Positions 32,373 to 44,780 of a stretch of DNA of 64,000 nt are shown here, piece by piece; the first letter of the stretch is position 1; each line of letters starts with the position of its first letter. The stretch comes from Pyrenopolyporus hunteri (Eukaryota > Ascomycota > Sordariomycetes > Xylariales > Hypoxylaceae), in assembly GCA_902806595.1 (NCBI GenBank), contig CADCXC010000041.1, positions 62,001-126,000 on the forward strand. Direction: 5' to 3'. The notes beneath the pieces were generated by a model. That model had not been told where the DNA came from. It saw only the letters and a list, made by a program, of their open reading frames with translations, and searched no databases. The position numbers and the translations under genes were made by a program.

Positions 32373-33239
32373 ATGCATTCAACGCGACTCGTCCATTTAC
32401 TGATGGCGGCGCTCTCGGTAACCGCCGTTACCGGAGTAGCTTGGCTCGACAAGGAGCACACTGGACTCGACCGATATGAAGTCAAGAGGCAGGACGACAT
32501 CATCTCAATCGGTCACGGCGGTTCCGACAGCGATTCGTCGGCCAATCCAACCCCATCCGATGAAGATGACTCCTCGTCAACGTCAGCTCCGCCCGATACA
32601 TCGACTCCTCCCCCTCCGACTAGTACTGACGAATCTACCTCGACTTCCCCAACAAGCGACCCGCCTACCCAAACGACGAGCGATAACCCCCCGACCAGCA
32701 CCCGGGATTCAACCCCGCCTCCGACGACGACGCGCCCAAGCAGTACTCCGACGTCATCCCCATCAAGCACGCCTACCGAAACCAGTAGCGATGACACCAC
32801 CGCGCCTCCTGCTACGACGGCACCTCCGACCACCTCGACGCTTATAACCGTGATCACTACTACTGATTCAGCGGGACAAACCGTCGTTACTTCGTCTTCT
32901 AGCACCATCGTGTCGACGCCTACTCCCATTGGCGATCAAAACGGCGACAACCCGTCGTCCATGTCCAAGGAGACTCAGAACACGATCATTGGTGTTTGTG
33001 TCGGTGTCGGTGGCGCTATTGTCCTCGCGGCCGCTGGTGTTCTATTCTGGAGACTTCGCAGCAAGAGACGGAACCACGAAGAGAACGAGGAGCTGGTCAG
33101 CTACGGAGACGGATTCGGAGGTCCCGGTACCGCGGAGAAGACTGAACCTAGCGGTACCACCGCCAGCCGCAGCCCGTTCCAGAGCACCCTCGAGAGCTAC
33201 CACGCGCCGACGCAAACGAACGCGGCCTCCAACTTCTAA
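32373..33239 (+). CDS. Ser/Thr-rich single-pass surface protein (wall-sensor-like)
   Basis: Single-exon 288-residue protein. Signal peptide about residues 1-22 (LVHLLMAALSVTAVTGVA), then a dibasic KR at 38-39 that could be a Kex2 cleavage site. A Ser/Thr/Pro-rich stalk of about 130 residues (about 50-187) should be heavily O-mannosylated. One membrane helix at 204-227 (TIIGVCVGVGGAIVLAAAGVLFW) is followed by a basic stop-transfer RLRSKRR and a cytoplasmic tail of about 60 residues. This layout is that of fungal Mid2/Wsc-type cell-wall stress sensors, which signal through Rho1 and the cell-integrity kinases. There is no WSC cysteine domain, so a Mid2-like sensor or another mucin-like membrane protein is more likely. 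The topology is clear; the role is inferred from architecture only. Confidence 0.8.
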   Translation: MHSTRLVHLLMAALSVTAVTGVAWLDKEHTGLDRYEVKRQDDIISIGHGGSDSDSSANPTPSDEDDSSSTSAPPDTSTPPPPTSTDESTSTSPTSDPPTQTTSDNPPTSTRDSTPPPTTTRPSSTPTSSPSSTPTETSSDDTTAPPATTAPPTTSTLITVITTTDSAGQTVVTSSSSTIVSTPTPIGDQNGDNPSSMSKETQNTIIGVCVGVGGAIVLAAAGVLFWRLRSKRRNHEENEELVSYGDGFGGPGTAEKTEPSGTTASRSPFQSTLESYHAPTQTNAASNF

Positions 33240-34677
33240 GCAGCATGAGCATGTATGTTATCATAGCATAAATCTTGTCTCTTACTACTTATGCGGCATT
33301 GTTTTCGTTCCGCCGGCGTCGGAGTTGAGGGTTATTCACATCCATCGGGTCATGTTGCCGCATTTCATATAAGCCGGTATCCTAAGGAATAGAGAAATAT
33401 CCCACCATATCTCGATTACGAGTTATGCTAGAAAAAAAGGGCGAAGAAAGGACTCGATAAAAGTCCACGAGAGACTAAAATACGAAGGTCCGATTTGAGC
33501 AACAATAGCAACAACAAATAGACTCGGCTGAGCGAGGAAGGAGAAGAGCTCTATGACGCGAGTCTACGTGCCTAAGAGACTAAGGAGAGTGTGATCTTTG
33601 TATACAGCTTCATAATACCAGCTTCTTCGATTCTGCTAAATCCAAGTATATAAAACAAACCTATTTACAACCCACCCACTTGGGTCCAGTATGCGTGCCC
33701 GTAAAATCAATTCGTCTTAATATCACCGCTCGCGATTTATCATCCCCACGTCCCCATTTCCCCGCTGTGGGAAACGGGTCGAACCTAAATCACACTCGCA
33801 TATGTGTAGGCGCCTGCGCGCAACTGAGTTCCGCATAAGTCCTGACATCTCGGGACGCTAGTACGCCATATTTAAACTTAACCTAAACCCCAGCGTGGAC
33901 GGGATGGAAGTCATCCGAGAGTTTAAACTTCGACGGACATGTACCTATCAAGCTTCTACGCAATTAACTTCCCGCCCTCTGGTAATTAAACCTTACCGGC
34001 TGATGGGACTAACGGGATAGGTGGAAGCGCTAGAGTGCGTCGGTAGGTTAGGCACCGGTACCCCGTGCCCGTCCAACGTAGGGGCCGTGAGACCTCCACA
34101 CATATATATACCTACCCATCTTACATATACCTACCTCACCCATTACGAAATATCCATTTAGGCTCTAGTAACATTTCCTACATTTGAAATTCCGATATAT
34201 CATTCCTTGCTACGCAATACGACGCAGAGAAACTCTTGTCCGGATTCGTCTGGGTGCGGAATACGCTCAGGTCGTCTCAGGATCGTTTCAGCGCCGCGTC
34301 CGGCTTTCCCACATCTTCCGACTACCCAATCGTGCTTCCGCGTTTCAACGTATCAACTCGTCAACTAGGTACGTATGTAGGTAGGTAGATAGGTAGGTAT
34401 ATACCTACATACATATGCCACATGGATTGCCCTCAGGATCTGCCGGTTTGAGGTGGGAAACGTGTATGTGGTTATCTGGAGAGCTGGGTTTATAGAGAAG
34501 TGCATCGAAGGATTGATCGACTTTTGTTTTATTATCTCGACTACTATATACTACCTATATATTATATCCTAGCTGCCCTTCACACGCGATATCATTGTCT
34601 TCCCAACTAGGACAACACCAGATAGCGTATTTTCAAACGAAGATTGGCGCCGGAACAACGACGACAACAAAACCACG
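33240..34677. other. Intergenic region
   Basis: 3' UTR of the surface protein gene and the upstream region of the small secreted protein gene. A CCTA/TAGG cluster lies at about 34370-34410 and a TATATA stretch at 34105-34113. No gene is seen. Confidence 0.45.
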
Positions 34678-35552
34678 ATGTGCCGGGGTACCGTCGCCTT
34701 TTCCATATTAGCGGGATTCCTCGCCGGGGCGATCTCCGCCGATTTAATCGATGAGATGCGCCGGGACTTCCAACTAGGTATATTCGGGCGGCAGCAGCAG
34801 GAGCCGCTCAATCTTCAGGTGCGCCCGTCCTCCGGCTTAGAGACTATCATGGGGGATTATATCCAACTTACACCACGTAGAGGTTCCAGGGTCCGTTCTT
34901 AGGGGACCTGGCCCCGCCGCAAGTACGTCCGCCTTATATTCCGGGTCCAGATGTGTATAGAGAAGGGTTAGAAGGAAGGGGCGGATGCAAGAATAAGAAA
35001 ACATAACTACATGCCTACCTAGGTACACAGCGACTAACCCGACCAACCGCAACAGATCATGCTAAACGACGGTCCCGACAGCGACCAGAAACCGTTCAAG
35101 ATCGTCGGCGGCGGCGCGGACACGGACGGCAAGACCCTTGTACGTCACCATCCTCTCCCTCCTCAAGACATCTATCTATCGCAGCGTCCATATGTAGATA
35201 TATAGGAACTAACGGCGGCCGCCACCTATCTCCGAATAGCCCAACTTCAAAGCGGCGGGCGAGAAGGCCTGCGGCAGGCAGAAGAACGACTGCGCCGACG
35301 CGCGGAACAAGAAGGAGAACACGAGCTACGAGGTCCCGGACTGCGATAAGCAGAATGGTAAGTTTTGGTTCCCGTTCCTGTGTATGGCCGAATGGATGGA
35401 TGGATGGGTGGGTGATGGGTGTATAGTCCAAGAACCCAATACTGCCAGAGAGAAAGGGAGGAGAGGAAAGCTAACGCAAACCAGAGGATTGCACAGCAGC
35501 CAACAAACTCGACGACCAGGACGGGGAATTCTTCTACTTCTGCGACGACTGA
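34678..35552 (+). CDS. Small secreted cysteine-rich protein with duplicated module
   Basis: Four exons: 34678-34818, 35056-35139, 35240-35357 and 35485-35552. Donors are GTGCGC, GTACGT and GTAAGT; acceptors are CAG, TAG and CAG; all phases agree. The protein has 136 residues. Signal peptide about residues 1-20 (GTVAFSILAGFLAGAISA). The mature protein is hydrophilic, with five cysteines at 86, 93, 110, 117 and 134, spaced exactly C-X6-C-X16-C-X6-C-X16-C. The two halves also resemble each other (CGRQKNDCADARNK and CDKQNEDCTAANK). This points to an internal duplication and independently supports the last splice. No known family recognised. Size, secretion and cysteines would fit an effector or antimicrobial-type protein, but that is inference only. 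Confidence 0.72.
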
Positions 35553-35661
35553 GAGGGCATACGCATTAGTCCACTTTTCGGAGTCTCCATGATCCAGGAG
35601 GCTTCAAGCTCAAGTTCATATCACTCTCCATCACCACGAACTTGCGCAGCCCGTTACATAC

Positions 35662-35686
35662 ACCTACCTACCTACCTACCTACCTA
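35662..35686 (+). repeat. (ACCT)n microsatellite
   Basis: About six tandem ACCT units. Confidence 0.85.
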
Positions 35687-35931
35687 TGTATCTGGGCTCT
35701 TGGGCCAACACAGAGCACGCGACATGCTCTAAGGCTCTCGCTCGTTTAAACAGACGGACTAGCGTTTTACTATGCGGCCTTTTTATAGACAGGGTAGCCC
35801 AAGAGTTGGAACTCTCGGTACAACTTACCTAGGTAGGTAGCTACTCAAAAAAACAGTCATCGATCCGGCACATCATCTCTTTAGGAATAGTTACGAGAAG
35901 GACGACATATAAGGACGATACGATAGGCTGG

Positions 35932-35948
35932 TAGTAGTAGTAGTAGTA
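35932..35948 (+). repeat. (TAG)n microsatellite
   Basis: About six tandem TAG units. Confidence 0.8.
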
Positions 35949-36577
35949 AAGTATAATTTTGCTACGAAACAGAGCACCTAATACGATCATAATTCATGAA
36001 CCCATCCCTTTTTAAAATAACCCGGTATTAGCCCCGAGACAACGCCCTGATCCCTCTAGAGGGTATTTGGGAAGAGGGACGGAGTTTCACACGGTTACCT
36101 ATGAAAAGCGGACAGGCAGAGACAGAATGCAACTTGTAGTGAAAATCACGTACCCTCTCCCCTGAAATATCCCCGGGGGGCTAAGTGAAGGCATGAAGAC
36201 GTTTCGCAGTAAAGTTATACACAAAGTGTGGTGTGTTGTTGTGGTTGTGTCTGTGTTTATGCCTGGTCTGCCGGTCGCAATCAGCCAAATACGCCCAAAC
36301 ACTCTAGCGAGGGTCTCCTCTGTATCAAACGCCCGACTGGGAGAAAACCAGTTATGCCTTTGTTAAATCAACGCGCGACTATGCTTTGCGACACCGATTA
36401 ATCATCAATTACCTCCGACCACCCTTCCAGGTTAGCCACCCCTTAAGTGCGACAAAGGAAAAAGAGTGACACGTCTGTGTCAGGCCAAGTGTGATATATC
36501 GTGGGATTCGTTTGCTTCCGCTCATTAATCCGGTGTAAAAGGAGGGGTTGGTACTAATGCTTCTCCTTTGGTTGGGT

Positions 36578-38909
36578 TTATACTCGGGGGAAGGGCTGCT
36601 TCTTGCGCACGAGGAACGGGCTCGGCATCTCATCCTTCTCCGGGTCCCAGACAGCGGGCTCAGCAAATCGGTCTCGAGAGCTGCGCTTGGGACTAGCATT
36701 CGTGCTATCAACCGATCGCTCATTCGACCTGTCGATTGGTCGGCCGCCGGCTCGAGCCTGTTGGAGTTCGACAAGGGTGCGGCCCTTGATGTTGTTCTTC
36801 GCTAATACTTTAGGGAACGACTGATCGTGCTCCTTCTTCTGCGGCGTCTTCTGCATGGCGCCATTCTCGGCGTTTTGGGTGCCAAGGTTGGCTACCGAAG
36901 GGATCTTGCTCAAGCGTCGGTTTGGGGAATTGCCTCTTTCCCTCAGAGCGCCATTACTAGGCTGAGAACGAAGCTGTATCTCTTGCGAGGAGGCGGACTG
37001 GGATGCGACCGTTTTATGGCTGCCCGTGGAAGTTTGGGCCCTATAACGGTTCGCCGGGGCGGTCTTCGTAGCTGTGAGCAGAGGTCGCTGGGGACCGAAG
37101 GGATTCTTGGTCGATCGTGGTGGGCGGGTTGGGGACGGAATAATGTGGTCCTCGTCATCCTCGGAATCAGATAGGGGCGCCTCCGACTTAAATAGTCGAG
37201 GCTCGTCCTCATCCTGGTCAAAAATCGGCGGGTTATTTGTCGTGGGGGCCTTAGTGGCGTTGTTGCGACGCGGAGATAGGGACAGGGACTTAATAGCCAT
37301 CGGCGCCACGATCAGTGGAGGCATTGCCAACGGTATCGGCGACGGGGATGCCATGTCGATGTCCATCGCCATAGGAGTTCCGGGAAGGCGCTCGAAGCGC
37401 TCGAACATCGTCTGAGCCCGGGCGAACGGCGCACGCGTACTGCGCTTGAGAGGATGTTCCTCGGGCGAGTTGACGGAGAATTCGGTAATGTCCGTGGTAG
37501 AAGGGAACTCGCTATCCGTGCTAGCATTCATGGATCGTAGAGGATCCGACCTCGACAGCGACGACGTGGGTTCCTGAGCCCCCATACCCCCGAACGAGAC
37601 CCTCTTCTTCTGGAGTTCTTCCTGAACTCGGGCTTCTACCTCTGCTTCGAAACGTCGTTGAAGCTGCTCGATCTCCTCGTTGACGAGGCGATCAATTTCT
37701 AGCCGCGCCTTGACCTCCCATTCTCGTCTCAGTTGCGAGTCGATCTCCTGCCGGATGTATGCCTTCTCAGCCTCGATGCCAGCCAACCGCTCTTCTACCA
37801 TTTTCAGCTTGTTGCAGAGCGACATGTTCTGCAGTTCTAGTTTCTTCTTAAATTCTACGGCCTCTCTTTCCTTGCGCATCAAGCGCACAACCGGAAGGTT
37901 GAGCAAAGTAGCAGTGTCGGGGCGTAAGTCGGGGTTGACTTTGAGGCAATCCTTAATCACCGCCATAAGCTCTGCCGAGTATACTCGGGGTAGCGCCGGG
38001 ACCTTGCCCTCCTTGATCTTCTGAACTAGTTGGAAGTGAGACTTGGCGTTGAACGGAGGCTCCCGTGCGCAGAGCTCGTATATTATACAGCCCAGCGACC
38101 AGATGTCCGATTTAAGTGTGTAGCGTTCGGCAGCGCATATCTCAGGCGACATGTAGAACGGGGTACCAACATACGTCGATGCGAAATCGTGTGATTGGAT
38201 CATCTTGGACAGGCCGAAGTCGCCGAGCTTGACAGAGTTATCCTCCCCGAGAAACACTATACTCTACTTAGCACACGCCTCTCGTCGAGAGGAAGAGGGC
38301 AGATAGTTCAGCTTAGGTACATACCATTTTCAGGCTTTAGATCCCGATGAAGGATCGTCACAGCTCCTTGCGGCGGCTTCACCTTATTTGGTCCTGCCTC
38401 GAGGACATTCTTGCCCACTGCGGGAGGGTCGACGCCGTAATGGCATCGATACAGGGCGGTGACCAGCTGGGAGAATATCTCCCATACAAACTCCTCTTCA
38501 GCGTACTCCTTGCGCTGATTGAGGCCTCGAATCACTCGACCGAGGTCGCCGTTACCACAATATTCCATGTACAGATGCAGGTCTTGGGTTTGTTTAAGGT
38601 GTTCGCGATGGTAGTAGCCGACAATGTTGGGGTGCCGGAGGGTGGAGAGGATCTGGAACTCGGCGTGAAGCTGTTCACGCTCTTTCTGCGACATCTTTAG
38701 GTAGCTGATTTCCTTTCGGCAGAGGACCTTGCCATCCGACTTTCTTCGGACCTTGCGAATAACGCCAAAGGAGCCATGGCCTGCATTGACAACGTTAGAG
38801 GCTAGCCTTGGGGGCGGTAGGGTACGGCGCTGGGTGATTCAAAGGGAGCTCCAGGTGGCTTACCGATCATTTCCAAGACGTCGTACTGATCACCGATTGA
38901 CTCAGGCAT
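36578..38909 (-). CDS. nimA: NIMA-related mitotic kinase
   Basis: Three exons, 38909-38864, 38780-38325 and 38256-36578 (donors GTAAGC and GTATGT, acceptors GCAG and ATAG, both phase 1), give 726 residues; Aspergillus NIMA is close to 700. The kinase domain is N-terminal: GHGSFGVIRKV (16-26) glycine loop, Lys38 in LCRKEI, HRDLKPEN (160-167) with catalytic Asp162, DFGLS with Asp180, and activation segment ASTYVGTPFYMSPEI. After it a coiled coil of about 100 residues (KLELQNMSL to ARVQEELQKKRVSFGG) should allow dimerisation. The long disordered, Ser/Pro-rich tail contains SP/TP sites. NIMA kinases drive mitotic entry, spindle and nuclear-pore remodelling. An insertion in the kinase domain before HRD (VDPPAVGKNVLEAGPNKVKPPQG) is typical of the fungal enzymes. 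The start is fixed by MPESIGDQYDVLEMIG. Confidence 0.95.
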
Positions 38910-39893
38910 GATGGGCTAAAGTTCGTGCGAAGCGTCTTTTTTTTAAGGTTCGATGATCCGACGACCCTATGCCATAAGCAGCGGAAAGCAAAAAACACAC
39001 CGACTACCTAAGGATTCAAAGACGAAGTTAAACAGAAAGTCAATTGAAAGGAGATGAAAAAAAAAAAGGCAAGGGCCAGAGCCAGAACCGTTCAATGCTG
39101 CTCCAGCTTGAGGATATCTGGGCGTTGGACAATTCTTTGCATGGAACGTTGTTTCTGGAAAAGCTGCACTTGCGAAGGCGCAGGCAAGAAAGGAAATGGA
39201 AATGCAATTGACGACAAGGTTGGCAGCAAGGTTGGCAGTAAGGTTGGTTGGGGGTGGGTAGTCGGGTTGGTTCATGTGTGTACCAGAGCTCTGCACGAGA
39301 CACCCCCCGGCGACGCCAGCTAATTGCTGCCAGTTGCTCTGCGTGGGCGTGCGTGCGCATGTACCTCTGTGCGCCGGAGTCAACAAACTTGCCGTGACCA
39401 CAGCAACCCGCCTAATACGCCTAATTATCTAGCGCTGAGTGGGGCAGACCCGTTGGCTCTTTGCTGTTCCTGGTCAAGGACCTGCCAAGGTCTGTCTTGG
39501 CAACGCTTCAAGCTCTTATCGATAGGGCAACCCATGCTGGGTTTCTTCAATTTCCTTCCCTTTGTTCCTACGACCGCCGCTACCTGACCACGTGATATAC
39601 ATATGTCGCTAGCATGGATCCGGGCACTATCCTTATCCTTATCGCCGTCGATGACATACATGTAGGTTGAGGTTAGCTAGGCGCGTACCTGCGTACCTCT
39701 GACTAAGATATTTCCACCAACGCCGAAAACACGACGCAGTTTGCTCCCGATTCACCAATCAGGTGGCAATGCATCATTAGCCATCAACCGCATCGTCGGA
39801 GTTAGCGGATTTCCATAACCCTCAGAAACTTCCCTCTACATTGCTATTTCTATGTTTTTTCCATAGTCGTCGTTTTTGGTCTTCAGGTCTACC
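38910..39893. other. Shared divergent promoter of nimA and the ankyrin-BTB gene
   Basis: 984 bp between two divergent start codons. Contains a T/A-rich patch at 38936-38945, a pu-rich/py-rich asymmetric stretch near 39054-39068, a three-fold repeated AAGGTTGGCAG-like motif at about 39217-39246, and a CT-rich leader before 39894. No gene is seen. Confidence 0.5.
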
Positions 39894-42029
39894 ATGGTTC
39901 TTCGAAAGCACGAGCTGGAAGCGAAGCTGAAGGATGATATCGAATTAGTTCGGAGTGGCGTACTCCGCGATGAGAATCCCCTCGACTTGAGCGAGGAGTT
40001 TAATGAACTCTTGGAGGCATGTCGAAGGGGCGATCTAAAGCGAACTCAAGAGCTGATCTCCGCTGGTGTGAACATAAACGGTAAAGACAGGTTCGACTAC
40101 ACTCCACTCATCATTGTGAGTAGGGCTTGTCTACCTGTCTAATGCACCTGAACATTCCCCGGCGGCTGACTACCGTCTAGGCGAGTCTCTGCGGGCATTA
40201 TGAGCTGGTTCAGCTGCTCCGTACGTATACGGCCCAAATCTCCTTTTTGAAGTTGGCATAGGACTTCATAAGGCTCGGCCTGCCCGTATCCACGCCAAGA
40301 GGGGTACTCCTTAAGCTCTCCTAAGAATCGTGCTAACTCCCGCCACTTAGTTGAGTCTGGTGCTCTCGCGGAGCGGGATACGTTCCAAGGAGAACGATGT
40401 ATCTACAATGCTCTAAACAACAAGATCCGGAATCTACTACTGCAGTACGACTACTCAAAATCAACTGATCCCTTGCAACCATGGGCTGCTCACATCAGTT
40501 CATTGCTGTCGAGGGAGACGCCCAAGACCTCCGATATATCGCTGATAGCCGGCTCAAAATCCTTCCAGCTTCACAAGTTCCTTCTTTCTGCTAGGTCACC
40601 CTACTTTCAAAGGAAACTCGCCGAGGCGCCCGAGACGGAGACGTGGAAGCTACCTCAATCATTGCCGACGGAGTCGTTTCAGATCGTGCTACGATATTTA
40701 TATCTTGGCGATATTCCAAGGGATCTGGTCGAACCCCGAAGCAGTGTCACCGAGGAGGAAATCCTAACTGGTGTTGATAGGATCAGCAAGCAGTTGGAGA
40801 TTGACAAATTATGGGAAGCTATCCTTTCGGGCACCGATCGGCGATTAGCGAGGCAGCGGCACCAAGACGAAGTAAACCGAGCTCAGGAGCAAATACAACG
40901 CTTCTTCCAGGAGAAGGTGCTCGGACACAGGGTCATCGTTGACACCCGGAAGGCCCATGAAGTTAAATGGCCACATGACAACTCTATTTTCGCGGACTGT
41001 CTCTTACGAGCTGACGAAGGCGAAGGCGAGAGCGAAGAAGAGGACTATGACCATCAAGAAGAATCGAACGGAATCCCCATTGGCCCGGGGGCCGAGTCGG
41101 GAAGGCGGAACGGTTCTAAGAAGACCAGAAAGTCCATCCTATATCCTGCGCATAAGGCAATGCTCATTCGCTCCCCCTATTTCGAAACTATGTTTTCCGG
41201 TCCATTCCTCGAGTCCCAGACGTCGGAACACTTACATATCATCAAGATAGATTGTCTGCCAGAAGTCCTCGAGATCATCTTAGCGTTTCTTTACACTGAA
41301 AAAGCGGAATGCCCTCTCGAGCTTGGTATGGACTTGCTCTACGCGTCTGACATGCTGTTCCTAGACAAACTGAAGAATAAAGCTGCCGTTACTATCAGCA
41401 CTTTAGGTAGCGGTAATAACAACGTCCTAGTCGACCGAACCCACGCCCACGAGGGCGAAGAACCTACGGAAATCGAAGTCGAACCCATTAATGTTTACGA
41501 CGTCATACACGCAGCTTGGGATCTGCGGGTCCAGCGACTGGAAGAGTTTGCTGCTCGGTATATCGCGTACCGTCTAGAGGACTACATTGACGAAGAAGAA
41601 TTCACCGAGCTAATCCAGGAAAGTGCATCGAGGCTCAAGACTAGAGAGGAGACGGACACGATTGAATTGTTAGATGACATTCGGTATTACTTGTCCGAAC
41701 GCTTTAGACTACGCTTTGAGGGTTCTGGGTTAGACCAGATGATGGGCGAAAGCGGCGAGACTAGTGCTACGGCAGCGGAACAACTGGCCTCGCAGGCGGA
41801 CGCCGACGCTGCCGGGGGTGCCGCTGCGAACGGTCTTCCGGAAAGAAAGGACACCAATGCCATTGCTGCAAAGGATGGCGCCGCAGAACCTTTCGCTAGC
41901 CCCGAAGGCGTGCTTAGAACCCTTGACGGCGAGCCCGTCGAGGATGAATTCGCGTCGGATGCTATAAACTACCAGCTCCTATTGCAGAAGATTGATAGAA
42001 TGCTAGAGAAGCTCAAGCTAGACGCATAG
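39894..42029 (+). CDS. Ankyrin-repeat, double BTB/POZ protein (ABTB1/YIL001W-like)
   Basis: Three exons, 39894-40115, 40181-40220 and 40351-42029 (donors GTGAGT and GTACGT, acceptors TCTAG and TTAG; the second intron is phase 1), give 646 residues. An N-terminal ankyrin region (about 39-88) reads LLEACRRGDLKRTQELISAGVNINGKDRFDYTPLIIASLCGHYELVQLLL, and the mini-exon of 40 nt completes its second half. The first BTB (about 149-225) has DISLIAGSKSFQLHKFLLSARSPYF. The second BTB (about 298-440) has YPAHKAMLIRSPYFETMF and is interrupted by an acidic, then basic loop (about 308-348). The order ankyrin-BTB-BTB is that of ABTB1 and yeast YIL001W. BTB proteins of this sort usually bring substrates to Cul3 ubiquitin ligases; that role is inferred. 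The C-terminal region is Ala-rich and ends in a predicted helix. Confidence 0.9.
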
Positions 42030-44754
42030 AAACATTGTTGCATTAGATGAATACAGCGATTTTGATACCTATCAGTTCTGGCAGCCCCCCCCCCTCCTCC
42101 CAAAGCTAGCCGAAGTGTCTTGTTTACCTAGGTACCCAATATAGTTATTGTCTCGGGCCATTCGTAAGTTTACGCTACGGCGGATGCGGTGCGTGTTACT
42201 CGCGGCGTAAGAATCGCTAGAATTGGCTACGTTATGCCAGCCAGGAACCCCTATCCCAGTTTCCTCCTAGTTCTCCATTCCCCACCCTTGCTGTTAGAGC
42301 AATAATACCTTCGTAGATTGGCTGCTTTCCCCGGAGACACTAGTCTTGCGCGCTATATGAAGCTATCGTACCCGGTCGTAATACAGCTAAAGGCAGTAAC
42401 TAATGCTAGCGATACTGTGATGGACGCCTGATGCGACGAAATGTGGGCTGACATTCGACCTTCTATCGATTCATAATATGCATGAGAAAAATCTTGGCCT
42501 TAGATACTCTATGTCAAGGTATCATAGTGCAAAGGCCGTTTAAGTAGCGTAAGATTTCAATAATTTTTATTCCATCCTAGGGAGTATGGCATGGTATATC
42601 CATGATCCCTCCGTGAGGGGGAATCCCATTTCCCTATGTTGGACCCGACACAAATACACGAAGACGGGCTCGGCTCCGTTCGGGTATTCTCGCTTAGATG
42701 TCAAGAGATGGAAGGCTCGAGAACGAGGAGCGAGCTATGGATAGACGAGGCATGCACCGAGTAATTTGTAGTTCAGGACGCACAAGAATACGCCAATATC
42801 ACAGTCAAGGCGAAGCAACGGCGAGCGGTTCGAAAACATACGATGGAAGTTAGACAGTTCCCAACTCAACGCGTACTAACTAAGGTACGATTATGCTATC
42901 TATGTCCCTCTACGTCTAGCGTCTAAGTCTCCGCGGCTACAAGCATGAAGGCCCATGTTAGCCGAAAGCTGCTTTCCTCTGATCCCTTCATCAGGTTCTA
43001 TTAGAGAGCCCTAAGCCAGTAATAACCATGGTAGGTAGTCAATAAAAGGGCCGCTGCAGAGTATATTCTCCATAACTCTGGTATCTAAGCGCTCCAACCA
43101 CATGTGGTGTTTTAGAGTGGCTGTGAGATCATCCACGACTCTGAATTTGAGACTACCTACCTAGGTACATATACACTTCGTGCGCCTTCGGCCATATTAC
43201 TTTGAGAATTAACCACTTTAGGGGCATCCGTCGGTCTGAACTTACGCTTCGTACGCTTTTACGAGCTTCTTATTAGCCTGGTAACCAGCTCGTGGTAAAA
43301 AATCCTGCTACGCCCTCTTCACAGCTCGGTATAGGAGAATGTGCACATAGCATTTCAACGTAGCCGGAAGCAAATCCCGAAAATATTACATATCACCCTT
43401 GATGATCTTTCGTTACTACGTAGTAAAGGGGGTTATAACATTGGTCTCTAATCCCACCTCAAAAGAGAGACGTACTCGAGCGGGTATCGTAGGGTATGGG
43501 AAAAGCCTCGGGGATAACATGTCGTAGACTAAATAGCAATACCAAGATCCCAACTTTGCATAACTAGCAGATAGGGCCGCCGGCGTACGGGAACCTGCTG
43601 ACGAGGCGGTATAATTCTCGGTATATTATTGGAATTTCGCTACTAACATACGAGAATTGCTCCTGTGAGACAGGATCGGCGCCTTTCTACACGTACGTGA
43701 GGCTACATAGGCTAGCTATGGTGGTCGGTTACGCAGTAGATACCTATATACATTTGCCGTGATACCAACTTACCTAGGCGTGCTGGCTTACGGAACTCCC
43801 CACTGGCTAAACTAGCCCAGAGGATCGACGCGCAAAATAATTCCCGTGCGTACGTGGAAAGCTCCATGTGTATGTATGTACGTAGAGCGAAAGCCACCCC
43901 CTACTGATCATCCCCCCCGAGATGCTTCTCTCGAGCAGCGCGGGATGGGATCGGCGTCCCGGGTGTAGGGGACGACGCATAGGGAGGCTGCATACGGTGA
44001 GCGGATTTTCTCGCGGGCTGGCGTAGGAGAGTTCCCCGAGCCGTCTTTGCGTCGCCACTGCCTGCGCCGTTGAAATTATCCCGTGCCATGCCAACGCTCC
44101 CAGTCGCTCTCCTGGATGGTCGATCTAGATGTGATTGCGTGCAGGAAGGTGGCGGGATGCAGGCTATTCCCACCCGCTTTATTTACCAAGCTAGTCCAGT
44201 TATATGCAGGAGATTGAATATTCAATATAATCTATGACGACGTGGTTGAGCTATCAGCTCGTAACCCCCGTTTCGGAGGCTCTCTGAAGGAGAAGCGTAA
44301 ACGAGAACTTTCCCTGAGCTAGGCAACCTGCACACGTGAGAGTTGACATACCGAGATTTGCGGGTATCAGCGCCTAAGCTGGAAAGCATACACACATACG
44401 TCGCCACGTCAAGATACAGATGAGGAAGCCTAGGCGAAATGAGACGACTGTGGTCGCGCTTCGAGGACAAGGCCCTAGCCTAGCGATCTGTCATAAATAC
44501 TACTCTCCTCTATGTTTCAGGGCATCCGGTACCTATCGCTTATTAGGAAAAGACAGAAGAAGCAAAATTCGTCAAGGGTGTATACGGCCCCTTCTGCAGC
44601 TCGGTAGGCGTATTATGAAACTTTCGTGGAGGGTACGTAGACCCGAGAATGACTCCAAGGTGATCCTGTCAGCCACGTGAGTAACATTAGACGTTGGCTC
44701 TTCTTAGCGTTGGCAAGCGCCTGGAATGTTCCGGTGAGAGGAATCAAGGACTAT

Positions 44755-44780
44755 GTAGGTAGGTAGGTAGGTAGGTAGGT
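44755..44780 (+). repeat. (TAGG)n microsatellite
   Basis: Six or more tandem TAGG units, the reverse complement of the CCTA runs elsewhere in the window. Confidence 0.85.

Larger units (their letters stand above)
35553..36577. other. Convergent 3' region
   Basis: 3' UTRs of the small secreted protein (+) and NIMA kinase (-). Holds a (CCTA)n run at 35662-35686 and a (TAG)n run at 35932-35948. No gene is seen. Confidence 0.5.

Noticed and set aside
43901..44173. 90-codon minus frame
   Set aside because: Low complexity with no recognisable motif; could be chance in an 11-kb gap.
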